From Tulasnella sp. 424 (taxonomy: Eukaryota; Basidiomycota; Agaricomycetes; Cantharellales; Tulasnellaceae), in contig WSUB01000020.1 of the NCBI GenBank assembly GCA_019633425.1, forward strand, positions 124,001 through 188,000: a stretch of 64,000 nucleotides of DNA, in the 5' to 3' direction. The notes below the pieces were generated by a model. That model made no database searches, was not told the DNA's origin, and was given only the letters and a program-made list of their open reading frames with translations. The position numbers and the translations under genes were made by a program. Shown piece after piece: positions 33,420 through 45,025 of this stretch. Numbering within the stretch: the first letter of the stretch is position 1; each line of letters begins with the position of its first letter.

Positions 33420-36239
33420 TTATTCCTTTTTGTCGGCGCCTTCGACATTCTTGGCCTCCTTCTCTTCCTTGGCCCCATCGGCCACCTGACCATATTCGTT
33501 CGCGCGGCTATAGTCGACGCGGTAGATCCAGCGCTAAGGAAGAAGGGAACTCAGCCAAGGATCTTTCAGCGACTAAGCGCTGCAAACTGACCTGGTACAG
33601 CAAAATGAGGAACACAACGTCGTCTCGGAAGCAGGCCAACCGATGAAGCCAGGGCATTTTGATGATGAATCTGAGAAAGAGCGGGGTCAGGGAGCGCCAA
33701 GAGTGAACAGCCACGTCAACATACGCGAAAAAGTCGTCCACGACTGTGCTGAGTGTCTTGTAAACCATGGCCTTCCATGGCATGTGCGCAACGCTCTATT
33801 CATCGAGAAATGGTAAGCAACGGTGTGATACGGGCTCGCCGAGCCTTGTGACTGACCTTGAGCTTGTAATTAATAATAAGTTGAGGGACTAGTTGTACCT
33901 GAAGATAAGACGTCTCAGGGTGAGACACCGCAAGACAACATGCGCCTGGCCACTCACAAATCCGAACATGTACACGAAGCTAGACAAGGTAGTGATAATG
34001 AACGAATACCATCCTTTGTGGGTCTCATATAAGAGGGAATAGACCGAATATCCGGCAAGAAGCGGGATAGCGACGTATGAAACGTAGCGGAACGCAAGGC
34101 GGTCGTACCTGATCGAGGGTCCAAAACCGCGTTAGTAAAATGAGGACTGGCGATCATGAGTCGCGGATCACGCACTCTTGCGTCTTCTTTTCATCCTCAC
34201 TGAGGACATGCTTATCCTTGATGTCAATCTTGTACGGGAACCTCGAGCCTGGTGGTGCAGGTTTGACCGAGATATCGACAGCTTTGGTGATCTGGGAATC
34301 GCTTGCAATCAGTCCCGTTTTCCAGACTACTTCAAAGACATTCCCACCTTCCAAGCCTCTATTCCAACCCCGAGAGTCTGACTGAACAAAATCATCCACG
34401 ATGTGTCTTGCGAGTTATCCCAGAGATATAGCCCTGTGATGATCTGGACGACAACATTCACAATGATTGACCTATCACAGCAAGTCTGTGAGCCGATAGA
34501 ACTCATCAAGCCAGTCAGTCCCAAGACTTACCTGACGCTCACTCCAACAAGCTCGTCCCTCTTCCTCCAATGAGCGATATCGCTCGAGAACGCCAGCATC
34601 TCGAACCTGATACATGTTTCGGCCAGTCAGAAAATGTCAGCAGCCCCGAAGCTCGGAAAAGACATACAGCATATGCAGAACGCTGACCGCAGCGGTCGTG
34701 ATGAGCAACCATACGTTTGTCTCGACCAACATTCGCTTGATTTCATCCAAATCTGCGCTCGTCACTCCTCCGCCCTTGTTGGCAGCCTCATCGAAACCCT
34801 GCGTGAAGGCGGCAAATGCGTTGAACTTGAGGGAAGAGATAGGATTGAAGGCGATGCGCAAAGGGAGAGTCGGGGTGGTGGTGTTGATGGGCGCCATATG
34901 TCCCCGAAGCTATACGGGTTATACCCAACCGCGTCAGCGAACAGCCCCCAGGTTAAGGAAAGAGAATAGGTGCGTACCAGCCAGAAATCGTTAGGGAAGA
35001 TGACAGGGTAATAGAACCCGATCTTGCCAGTGGCATCTCGTTTGCTTGGGTGTGGGGTGAAATCTATCCTTGACAGATGGGAATGAGCAAGGGCGGCGCT
35101 GATGCACCTCGACCTCTGAAAGACGTACACCGAGCAGTAGGCCCAGAAATTCCGTTGGCAGGCATGATGGGTGGATCAGATACCAAAGTGAGGGTTACAT
35201 TCTGCGGAAAGCTGATTCAGTCTCGAGAACGTCGTTCTTGCCCGTCCATGCCACTCACAGGGTGCCAGTACGACAACCAAACATCCCCCTACGAATGTCC
35301 CGGATGTGAACATTACTATCGAGGGAGTAAAAAAAATTGATTATTCATACCTCGGCATCAGCCTCAGCCTGTCGCCGCTGAACATCGGCATCATCCTCTC
35401 CGCCCAGCAAATTCTTCTCGATGATGACTTTTGGTTTCTTCTGGTAGCGCGTTAATGCTATGAAGGAACTGTTATTAAATGCAGTACGTGCAGGAAGCAT
35501 CTGAGAGGCGTACGCTTTCGGAAGTGGTACAGAGTATCCGGAGTGAAACCTGCATCATGTGCGTCCAGGCCGCTCTCGACGCGATGCGTCGTCAGGTACG
35601 AGTGGAGCCACAGCGACCCGTTGTGCTGCACCGACTGTTGTAGAAATGAATTAGCGTATTAGGTATCATTTGCCTCGAAACTAACTATGTAAATAGGCTC
35701 TCTCTCACCAGTGGTACGTCGATGACAAAGTCCTCCACACGCTCGTCCTTCCAGTCCCCGAACGTAATATTCCTCCACACGATTTTCGGCAACGACTGCG
35801 AGTCCTTTGGCTGCATCCCTGCAAAGTCTCCCAAGGCCGGGTAAGGCGTTGTGCTCACTTGGACATACATGTCGAATACGGAGCCAAGTGGCCATAACGG
35901 TGCGAGCGATACGGGAGGTTGGGCGAACGCGTTGACGCCATCTGGACCGACAGCAGCAGCCGGAGGAACTCCCGCATCACTTTCTACAGGCACTGGAACA
36001 GGCTTATCATTCTTGCTGCCGATGAAGTTCTTGATGAACGCCCTAAAAAGTTCAATCGGGAACGTGATTTGCAATTCAGCCTGACGGTGCGCAGCATGCT
36101 GGAGAGCGAGGTAGACGCACGAGATGAGGTACATCAACACGATTTGCTGCACAATCTTCATGATCTTGGACGAAAAGCCCCCATCCTGCTGTTGTTGCTG
36201 CGGACCTGGCTGCTGTCGTGCTGGAGCTGGAGTGGCCAT
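33420..36239 (-). CDS. CLPTM1-family multi-pass membrane protein
   Basis: A many-exon gene from the ATG at 36239 to the TAA at 33422-33420, about 640-660 residues. Family features: a first membrane helix after a Gln/Pro-rich start (KIVQQIVLMYLISC), the luminal FDMYVQVS segment, NGSLWLHSYL, GFYYPVIFPNDFWL, then the cluster of membrane helices with LFSQTLGVGIEAWK, VQLVPQLIINYKLKSVAHMPWKAMVYK and the conserved DDVVFLILLYQRWIYRVD near the C-terminus, ending in a charged tail. CLPTM1 proteins are ER and plasma-membrane proteins linked in animals to receptor forward traffic; the fungal role is not settled. The first exon runs 36239 to about 35709. It is divergent from the GH79 gene with only 221 bp between start codons, so the two share a promoter region. 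Confidence 0.92.
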
Positions 36240-36460
36240 GACCGGATACCGTCAGTCAGTCCCAAGAGCGAAACTGGCTTGGGAGCTGGGAAAGGTTGCA
36301 AGGGTGCAGTCGAAATACGAACTGTGGGAACCCTGCCCAATGTTGAAGAAATCGAGCATCAAACAATCCACGCCTCTCCAATCCCGACGCCTGCCTTTCG
36401 CAGCCACAACAAGCCGCGGGGCTATTTTTGACCCACGACCCTCAACGAAATTTCACGACA

Positions 36461-38672
36461 ATGAGCAGAGGATTTCTGCTCTTTACTCTAGTCTCCTTCC
36501 TCGTCACGCCCTATGTAACCGCTCAAGTCAACCTCACCTACCCATCCAACGTCCCAGATGGCGTCGTTTACGTCGACGACAACTACTTTGGCATATCCTG
36601 GGAGCTCCAGGTTGTCAATCTCATCAGTAATAATTCGAATTTTCGTTGGGTCTACGTCGCTGACTCCCCGTCGGTTAAACAGTGGGCAATAGTCCGGATG
36701 CCATTCCAGTCCCTCTTCAGAACTACCTCAAGAACGTCAGGGCAAGAATGTCCAACCCACTCCGCATGCGGATCGGAGGTAATTCCCTGGACAATTCCTA
36801 CTATGTCCCTACTCAAGTCCCCATGATAAACGGGACCGTCGACAATGTCAACTATACCCCCATTACGTATGGTAAGTGACATCACGAGCGCTGTGCCGCT
36901 TAAACCCCAAGTGCTTATATTCCTCCCGCCCAGGTCCCATTTTCCTTGATACTATTGTTAGACTCGGCGACATCATCGGTGGCTCGCAGTGGGACGTCGG
37001 CCTTGGCCTTATTCATGTGGCTGACGGCAATAACACGGTTAACTTGGCAGTCACCGCCGCGCAGAAACTTGGCAACAGGCTGGACGCGTTCCTCCTCGGC
37101 AACGAGCCGGATCTCTATTCGAGTCATGGGTTGCGACCTGGTCAAGCCAATTACACTGTTCAGAACTACGTGAGAGCCGTCGGAACTCCGTATGCCGTCT
37201 GTCGAAGGCTAACGAACAACACGCTTTCGCAGATAGATGACTATGCCAATATTCTCGGTCAAATCCATAGTATACCCGAGCTTGTGAACGTGCCGATGGG
37301 AGGACCAACTATTTGCTGCTTCTGGTGAGAACCAGCGGTTACACGACGCCACCGCAGTTCCTAACGTGTGGTTATGTACAGGGATCTCTATACCTTGCTA
37401 ACAAACGGATACCTTGGCGCTTTTCGTGCCTACCTCAAATACCTAACGTGAGTGGTTTGCGCCTGGCTTTCGGCTTGGGTTAACGATCGCCGTCCGTTTA
37501 GGATACAGCACTATCCTCAAAATGTGAGTGGCGGGCAGGGATGCTCTGACAGACAGTCATCTTATCTCATGAGATGATGCAGAATTGCTTCAACACAACT
37601 CCCACGTTTGACTTGGGATATTTCACCAACCATGCCAACGTTGTCGGCCTATCGACATGGAATATTCAAGGCGTGCAAGTGGCCCAGCAAGCGGGGCTGA
37701 ATGTATCAATGTCCGAATTCAACAGCGTATCTTGCGGCGGGTACCCGGGCGTATCAAATACATTCGTGAGCATCCGTAGCTTCATTGAGATAAATTTACG
37801 ACTGACGTTGGGGACGCCACAAGGGCGCACTACTGTGGACGATCGACTATGTGCTGCAACTCGCAAGCTTGGGTTACACGTCGGCTTACATTCACACTCG
37901 AGAACCAGGAGTCACGTACAACCTGTTCGACCCTCCAGCCGCCAACCTAGACCAAAACACGCCTGGTTGGACGACAGGAGCTCCCTACCACTCCCTGCTG
38001 TTTGTAACGGAAGCCCTCCACTCCGCTGCAGGAGGCATGGCGGTTGTGGACGTTCAAGCGCCTTCCCCTACAACGGCCGCGAATAGCGTGGCTGCCTACG
38101 CACTCTACCCCACCCCCAATCCATCCATTGCTCGGATGCCCCCGACGCGCTTCGTGATTATCAACTACGCCGCCAATGGACCTCTGAACTTCACATTCAA
38201 TCAGAATAATACTGGAGTCTACCCAACAACAGGAGGGATCATGTCGATCGGCACGGTAACCGTCAAGCAGCTGACGGCTGCTTCGCTCACGACGAATGCG
38301 AACATTACGTGGGCCGGTCAAGTTGTAGACGGAGGAGGCAACATGCAAGGAGCTGTGACCAACACGACCGTGACTGGGTGCGGTGGGGCCACAGGATGCA
38401 CAATCTCAGTACCCGGTCCGGGCGCTGTGGTGGTCTACTTGGACGGACCGGATTCGTCCATCTCAAACGCGCCTAGTACAGCCGGTCCCAACGGCGCTGA
38501 CCCAAGTGCGAGTGAAACGTCGACGGATGAAGTACCAGCAGCTTCGTTTGATCCTGGATATTTGAATGGCAAAGCGCGACACAGGTTTTCTGGAAAACTT
38601 GAACTCGGATGGACATGTACGATATGGGCTATTGGAACCTTTTTCTTCTTTTCTTCTTGGTCGGGTTGGTGA
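36461..38672 (+). CDS. GH79 beta-glucuronidase-like secreted glycosidase
   Basis: Eight exons: 36461-36626, 36683-36871, 36934-37169, 37233-37324, 37382-37447, 37502-37523 (22 nt), 37583-37765 and 37824-38672, giving 600 residues. An N-terminal signal peptide (LLFTLVSFLVTPYVTA) is clear. Family motifs: FGISWEL, LRMRIGGNS, the acid/base Glu176 in LLGNEPD and the presumed nucleophile Glu302 in MSEFNS. A beta-sandwich C-terminal domain follows (GH79C type), then a Ser/Asp-rich stretch and a C-terminal hydrophobic tail (WTCTIWAIGTFFFFSSW) that could anchor the protein by GPI or a membrane helix. GH79 enzymes release glucuronic or methyl-glucuronic acid, for example from arabinogalactan side chains. 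The exact substrate cannot be read from sequence. Many N-glycosylation sites fit secretion. Confidence 0.92.
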
Positions 38673-38954
38673 TTTTTCATTTTCGAACCTCGTGTATTTC
38701 TTTTTTTGTCTTGTCTTGTAGCTATTTTTTCCTTCTTTTCTCAGGAACGCCAAGTGGATGGTACGACAGAATATGACGTAAAGAAGCTCCAATTGTCACC
38801 GGGCAGAGGGACGTGCGACCGCAGATCCCTGAGAGACATATGACGTCCTTCTGAGCTAAGGGCCAACACCCAAAGCCTTTCATTTTCTGTAATTATTACA
38901 TCTTCTTCCGGATAGAATTACCCGAGTGCCCACGCACTGCGACGCACATGAGCT
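38673..38954. other. 3' flank of the GH79 gene
   Basis: T-rich block right after the stop (38,690-38,745), presumably the transcript end. The tandem array begins to its right. Confidence 0.4.
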
Positions 38955-40475
38955 GCACTGCGCCGCCAAGCGCACTCGAGGTAAGTACTCATGCGTCATG
39001 TGATTGAGGCTTGGGAGGTTAGGAGAAACCTGACCGTCGCCCACGGCCCCATGGGTAATGACAAGATGCCACTTTGATCATCAGGGCGCCTCATTCTCTT
39101 TATTTCCGGAGTGTTCCTGCTCCCAAAGTCCACGTCTCGTTGATACGTCGCGCCGGGAAACCGGGGAACTGAGTTCCGTGGCGAAGGCGGTGTCACAGGA
39201 TCCGTCAGCCCCATCACAGGTTTAAATGAATCGCATCCACGTCAACGACCTATATATCTCCCTTCCATCCCATAATTTTCGTTTAGACTTCCTTTGTTAT
39301 CTTACCTTCCCCAGACACTTTAATACCCTTCAAGGCACCCCTTTCTCGCCTCTCCACACCCCCCTCCCCCCCCCCTCCACTCTTCTCCCCCTCATCAAAT
39401 GTCGAACGCAGATCTTCTCCCCACAAGTCTAGGAACAGTGAGTTTATTGGCTAGCTTACAAGGAGCGACGAGTATCTAGAGTATCTTACGAGCCTTGGCT
39501 TTCACTAGATCTCTCAATCCAGCTTCACTGCTTTGACTACCATGCCCTCCACCCTCGACAACTTTGACGACCCCCAGCAACCCGATTCTCTCTTCCTCCT
39601 CGCTTTCACATCCCGCCTACCACTCCAAACCTACTCTCAGAACCCTTCCGCGAGATCTAGTTTGTCCAGCATGGAATCCACTGAACTCGAAGATCGCCGC
39701 TACAGTCTATTTGGTCCCGACGCCGACGAGACACCAGCACAGACTGGCCAGTCTATACTACCTGTTTGGCCGGAAGAGTTGCAATACGCCGAAGAGACCT
39801 CCTCTGCATCACCCCGACGCCCGGTCCTACCCGAGCTTCGACTTCCCGTGACCCCGGTTCACGCCAAATTTGGAGAAGCGGAGGATACCGCCCCTCAGAG
39901 CCCTACTCGCGCCAAGATATGGATAACGAAGACAGCAAGGAAGATCTTTCTAGCAAGAAAGGTTGTGTAACCTTCGAAGGACGGGCGCTTGAGGCTGAGG
40001 AACGCCACCTGAACGGAGCGTGCCGAACGCACCTTGAGCACTGCGAGGCAGTGGGAGATTGCATCGCCGCTCTTGACTCATGCAGGATGGACGGGAGTGG
40101 CTTGTCCCAGCTGGAGACCAGGAGAACGTTAGCTGTGCGAGGATTGACCAACGAGCTATTCGGGCATCGAGACTCTGACCGGTCGTGACACTTTCATAAT
40201 ATTAGTTTATTCTTATTTTCGCTTTGCTTTTTGGTACATATGTTACGGGACTTCTGATACTATATGTACGCCTCACACCTAATCGATGAACATGTTACGC
40301 GCACACTGATTTTATTCTCGTATATAACGCCCTACTTTCGTTGGTGGTGGCAGAAGATCCAAGGCAATGTCAACCTGCCTGGCGACCACTGCGGCGTGGC
40401 TGTGAGACCTAATTCCTGGCAACCCACACCCACCGGTCTCGTAGGCATGCCCGAGCGTTCTGACTGATTCGACGA
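38955..40475. repeat. Tandem-array unit 1: F2 segment
   Basis: This segment recurs at 51,090-52,500 and 59,640-60,796 (continued at 61,972-62,044). Shared blocks include GGCTTGGGAG, TTTGATCATC, GTCACAGGATCCG, CCCCATCACAGGTT, CTCTCAATCCAG and GGCAACCCACACCCACCGGTCTCG. It contains the F2 gene and about 440 bp of upstream DNA. Confidence 0.85.
39399..39970 (+). CDS. F2 family, intact copy: 166-aa protein of unknown function
   Basis: Two exons, 39399-39437 and 39509-39970, with a 71-nt intron, encode 166 residues. The start MSNADLLPTS is preceded by a strongly C/T-rich leader (39,340-39,390), as in the two other copies. The protein is acidic in the middle (EELQYAEETSSASP) and ends with a basic tail (WITKTARKIFLARKVV). 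No signal peptide, membrane helix or known domain. The other two copies carry a frameshift or internal stops and deletion, so this is the only intact member in the window. Its conserved position upstream of F1 genes suggests it travels with the array unit. The function is unknown. Confidence 0.55.
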
Positions 40476-40730
40476 CGACTTCACGATTAGTCAAACAACA
40501 TGCTATGCAACCGAGATGGAGGCCAAATGTTACAAGTTTCGAGCAGTGGATTGCATAATGGTTTGCACCCCCTTAGTAGCGCCGACCCCGGCCCCACCTT
40601 CCAAAGGTAGCAGTCAGACCCAACGCCAAGTAACAGTTTCCTTTGTCATGTGCACCTTTTGGGAAGGTGGGGCAGGGTCGGCAGGAGGAAGGGGGCGCAA
40701 ACCATTCTGCAAACCAATGTAAGAATCAGT
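40476..40730. other. Non-repeat filler between F2 and the F1 relic
   Basis: About 250 bp with no counterpart in the other units. It replaces the 5' part of the F1 gene found at this place in unit 2, and so marks a deletion or replacement. Confidence 0.4.
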
Positions 40731-41384
40731 GTCGGATCGAAAATATTACCGACGCCAATATTCAGAACGCTGCGATAGCATTGGCCGCTCGGAGATTGCT
40801 TTTAGGGACACTGTCGGTCAGACTTAACCCCGTTGAACCCGGGGTGGGGAGCCACAACTCAACTGTAAGACTGGCGTCGTTCTTAAACCTGACGACGGGA
40901 TACGACGAGGAGCTCTACGTATGGAAGGATGTCGTCAAAGGCATCGAAGATACAGCCGCCAATATTACAGCCACCCTGCTGAATCTGGATGCTGGTCGAC
41001 AAAACAGCACTTGCTCGTACGGTCATTCCAAAGTAGTGTACGACTACAACGCTAAAAACCTCCTGGCTCCCTACGGTGTAAGCACAATCTCAAAAAAACT
41101 TGATTGCGGTATAAATTGATATGGTCTCACTGTAACAGGTGGCGATTTTTATCGTCGCGGTATCCCTGATGTTTGGAGTTTTCGTGTTTCTGCGATTCAA
41201 TCCGGACGATCTGACCACGTCCTTTGCCGACACCATCGGCATCACGCGCAACTCGGAGATGGGGATATTCGCACGAAAACACGACGGGCAAGACGAGTCG
41301 GAGCCGTTACATCACTCTGTAAAGTTCCGATTGGGGGAGCTGCCAGCGGGATACATAGGGTATGGAACGAAACAGGACTTTTAA
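40731..41384 (+). pseudogene. F1 family relic (subtype A): last two exons only
   Basis: Corresponds to the 3' part of exon 5 (40,731-41,077) and exon 6 (41,139-41,384) of the F1 genes. Both are open and very close to copy 2 (53,131-55,425), including intron 5 sequence (GTAAGCACAATCTCAAAAA). Exons 1-4 and their membrane segments are absent. The frame continues a little upstream into unrelated sequence, so a short hybrid protein is conceivable, but a truncated pseudogene is more likely. Confidence 0.8.
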
Positions 41385-43605
41385 ACCGGTTCAACCAAGG
41401 CTCGAGAGGAGGGACCTGAGTTCGTTCCGAGATGGCAGTGTTTTTGTTTTATAAATGCGTAGATGAGGTTCAGGCAGCTGGAGCAAGGCAAGAAACCCAG
41501 AAAGAAATTAAGATGGGCATATGACACGGTCTCCATAAAATCACTAGCGTAAAGTTATGAGAAGACTCGAGAAATCAAAAGAACGACAGGCAAATTCGAA
41601 GGGACAAGGAGCGGGAAGGTAGAAGGGACTCGAGAGAGAGAAAAGCGAGGGAATTCTATCAGATGAGAGGAGTTGATCTTGTCTTGCTTATACAAACGAG
41701 CAGTTACTGGGTGATCTGGATTGACCGGCGCAGAAGGGAGGCAGATACGGGCGGGGCGTCTCTTACGGCTGATTCTGAGACCGCTTTGCAGATTATGTTC
41801 CGCTCCACTCAGTCCGTTCCCACAGAGCTTCCTCCAGTGCAACGCGCGTACTTCGTACCCTCAACTTTCCTTATTCTGATCTTCCGAGGTGGCGTGAATA
41901 TAGGAAAGTGGAGCGTGAAAAAATGCAAGGAAGGCGACAATTTCAGTGTTAGCTAATTGATCACAGACGTAAACCACCCATAATAGAACATCACTGAGGC
42001 TTGCCTGAAGCATATTCAAAGGCTCCTGCGCACTGGGTAGGCGTCAGGTGCTGATTCCAGCTGGAGTGTGGTATTGGGAGTCAGGTGTCGGACGTCCAGC
42101 CAACGGCTGTGTATACGAGGCGACAGTAGCATTCGAAGTCAGCCAAGGACGGCGTAGCTTTGGACGGTGGAGAACGCACTTCGGCGGTCGATACTAGGGT
42201 TCCTTGCTGAGGAGGTCGGAATTGCAGTTGACGCTTGGAATCTCGGACTGACAGGAATCCAGACGTCCGCTCTCAGTGCAGGGTTGCGCCGTTTGGAGGC
42301 ACGACGCGTTGACGGGGAACTAGTCAAGCGCGGACATACTGGCAGGTATTCGGAACCGGGGGAAGGGTTCAGACTCTTACCGCTGTAATTACGAGTTGTG
42401 CGGAAAGTGGGAGAACATTATTCAACGTTATCCAATGCGGAGCTAGCTGAGCAAGTTACAAATCAGACTAAACGTCACGAACCGGAATGGAAGGAAGTGC
42501 GGAGACAAACGGAGGCGGCGGCGCGGAAGTCGAGGAATGACGGGAAAAGCTTATGGGCGCTTAACAGCTAATTGCGGTAAGAGATTTTTTCAGCCTTGGC
42601 ATTGGCCCTTCTCGTGACTGAAGGCTCCGCGACTCTACAAAGGAGAAACAAAAACACACTTCTCGGCACTGTTTTGGGTGCCCATTGAGCAGGGAGTTCC
42701 CCAAGCCCACTTCATTCAGGGTCTGCTCCCGGCCCTTCCCAGCCCTCCGCATCATGATGTTTCTGCGCATCGGTAAAGAAAAGGGAGGCCATTGGAAACA
42801 TCCGGTTGGTTTAGACCCGCGTATATGGTGGGTTTTTTGTGGCGCTTAGGGCTCGGACTTGCTTGGTGGGGACGAGGTGGTCAGAACAGCAATGGTCAAA
42901 ATCGAGCATCGAGCGGGCGGAAAGTTGATCGTACGAGTTCTCCAGTTCAGCAATTAGCCTAAATACATCGTAAATGGTGCTGGTAAGGCCCATTTACCCT
43001 ACCGTGACGGGTCCAGGGAAATTCAGCTAAATTGTGTGTTCGACGGGCACTCGTAATCCTGGTTCCTCGTACGCGTCTGGCATCCTTCGGGGCGCCTGGA
43101 ACGGGGCTGTTGGCCTCCTAGTACGTATATAGTCCAACCTTTCGAGCGCATGGTAATGTGTAAAGGCTGAGATGCGTATTGAACTCGTCATCCCCTGTAT
43201 GCTTAACAGACCGAGTGGGCGGGATTCACTGCTCAGCCAGCGCATCCAGCTCAACGTTACGTTCTGCGTCTCGTAGTCTCGGAACTCCGCATATCCCGAA
43301 TCAAAGATGGGCAACAGTGGCACTTGCCTTGTATGGTACTTCTCTCTGTCGATTTAAATGTGCTCCTGGGAGTACTTTCTCTCTCGATCTACACTAATTT
43401 CAACCACTACGGGCCACTTAGACCCCAATTACCACGCCCTCCGAGCAGCAATCAGCGATAACGTGAAGAATGTCCGGATCCCTTCTTGTGGCCGATGGCT
43501 CTTTCGACAGGGGCGATCCCTCGTTCTAGGAATTCGGAACCCCCATGCCGAATACCTCAATCACTCAAACCCCTCAAGCCTCTCCCTTTTATTTGCCGAA
43601 TCGAT
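41385..43605. other. Accessory DNA without a convincing gene
   Basis: The first 100 bp resemble the 3' flank of F1 copy 2; the rest has no counterpart in the other array units. Frames of 60-100 codons are present on both strands without support. Confidence 0.35.
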
Positions 43606-44331
43606 CTAAATGGTATCAGATTGGCGATCCGGAAGGTAAAGGTCATCTGAGGGGCCAAATTCGACTGCTTTCCGAGGCAAGGATCTCTCCGTCGACTCCT
43701 GTCTGTAGGCGTGTCCCCACGCTTGCCATTGAGCTGTGTGGAGTGTTTCCAAAAATCGTTTGGGAAGCTGCGTGCCCAAAGCAAATTCCTGACTTCTTGA
43801 CGGCATCCTATTGGACAGCTCGACGAGGGCCAAACGATTACAATCCGATGTTCTGCTATCGACCAATCAGCTACCTCTCTTTAAAAGTCTAAATGGTGCA
43901 GTCGAGAAGTCTGCTCTTGTCAGGTATTGACCACTGACCAACAAAATTAGTCTCGTGGCTCGGACCACAAATCTCCCCGAGGGCTTTCCGTGTAAATTGG
44001 GGTAATGAAGGTGACCCAGACGCCTCGTCTCTCTTATCTCGGACAGCAACCACGGCGATTGGATGCCCATAACCCAGGAGTCGGGCAAATGTCGTACCGT
44101 CTGGGGACGTAGAAGAAGGCTTCTGTATCCTGCCAACGAGCCTCACTATCCTTTGGATATCCTTCCTAGCCATGGCTGAACCCATCGATATTCCTGGTGT
44201 TTATGGAGATCCTCATGCCCCACCCTCCACTGAACGCAGCGACTCATCGCTTTCTCGATGATTTGTTGCACGCAAGCTTCGTTGCCTGACGATAATTCGT
44301 CTGCCGGGCGAGGAGGGCGAACCGGCGACAA
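43606..44331 (-). CDS. Possible unidentified gene, incomplete model
   Basis: On the minus strand two stretches read like protein and join across a 58-nt GT-AG intron: a first part (CVQQIIEKAMSRCVQW, near 44,290-44,240) joined in frame to KDIQRIVRLVGRIQK and onward to a DGTTFARLLGYGHPIAVVAVRDKRDE-like region (about 44,180-43,940; shown only in pieces here). A third stretch (LPKRFLETLHTAQWQAWG) follows at about 43,830-43,606 in another frame. No family is recognised. The + strand of the same interval and of 43,545-43,892 is also open, so the coding strand is not certain. Confidence 0.3.
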
Positions 44332-44456
44332 AGCCGATAGTTTAAGTCAAGTGGACGAGGGTGCCTGTAAGTGCTACTCAATATCAAACATCACAAGACA
44401 TTCTTTGATGCCTATCTATCTGTCTTGTAGCCCAGGGCACCGGTTTACAGTTTTCA

Positions 44457-44896
44457 ATGGAGCCAGAGCCGACTTCGAACACTCAAGACGTCGACACGGA
44501 CACGAACCCCAATGACCCGTTTATCCGCTTGGCGGATAGATTCCCGGACCACTTCGTCGAACCGTGGGGGCAGGTTGGACCACGACATTTCACTATCCAG
44601 CACGGTCAAGTGATTGGTTCTGTCAATATCGGGCTCGACAACTCAAGAAGGTTGTACGATATGGTGTTCAAGTTGATTCTTCCGATGGAACGGAGAGAAG
44701 GCAGGTGGTCATCAGAGTCAACAGAGATAGTTGGGAATGGGATAGGGCAGTCAGGCTATCGACGGAGGCAGCAGAAGGGCCAGCACCACTGACAGGTGCT
44801 CTCCCTTGCAGGGACCCGTTGGAGTATGTAGTACCAGTGCCACACATTGCACAAGTCTCACCAGGCGGTACGAGATGGAATAAAGGAGGCGCTTAA
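44457..44896 (+). CDS. Possible hypothetical protein, frame uncertain
   Basis: Two overlapping frames (44,457-44,792 and the frame ending at 44,896) each look protein-like for part of their length: the first over DPFIRLADRFPDHFVEPWG, the second over QVVIRVNRDSWEWDRAVRL. A frameshift or an unseen splice would join them, and an upstream exon ending near 44,367 (GTAAGT donor) is possible. Either a decayed gene or a misread model; no domain. Confidence 0.25.
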
Positions 44897-45025
44897 GAAT
44901 GGTTTAGAAAGTATTACGATTTAGTTTTTGAAAATAGGTTGTCTAGAATATAAAAAACTTGAATGACTATGATGACGTGCAAGAACTGGCTCGGTGAGAA
45001 TATTTGATTCTATGTATCCCAGCGC

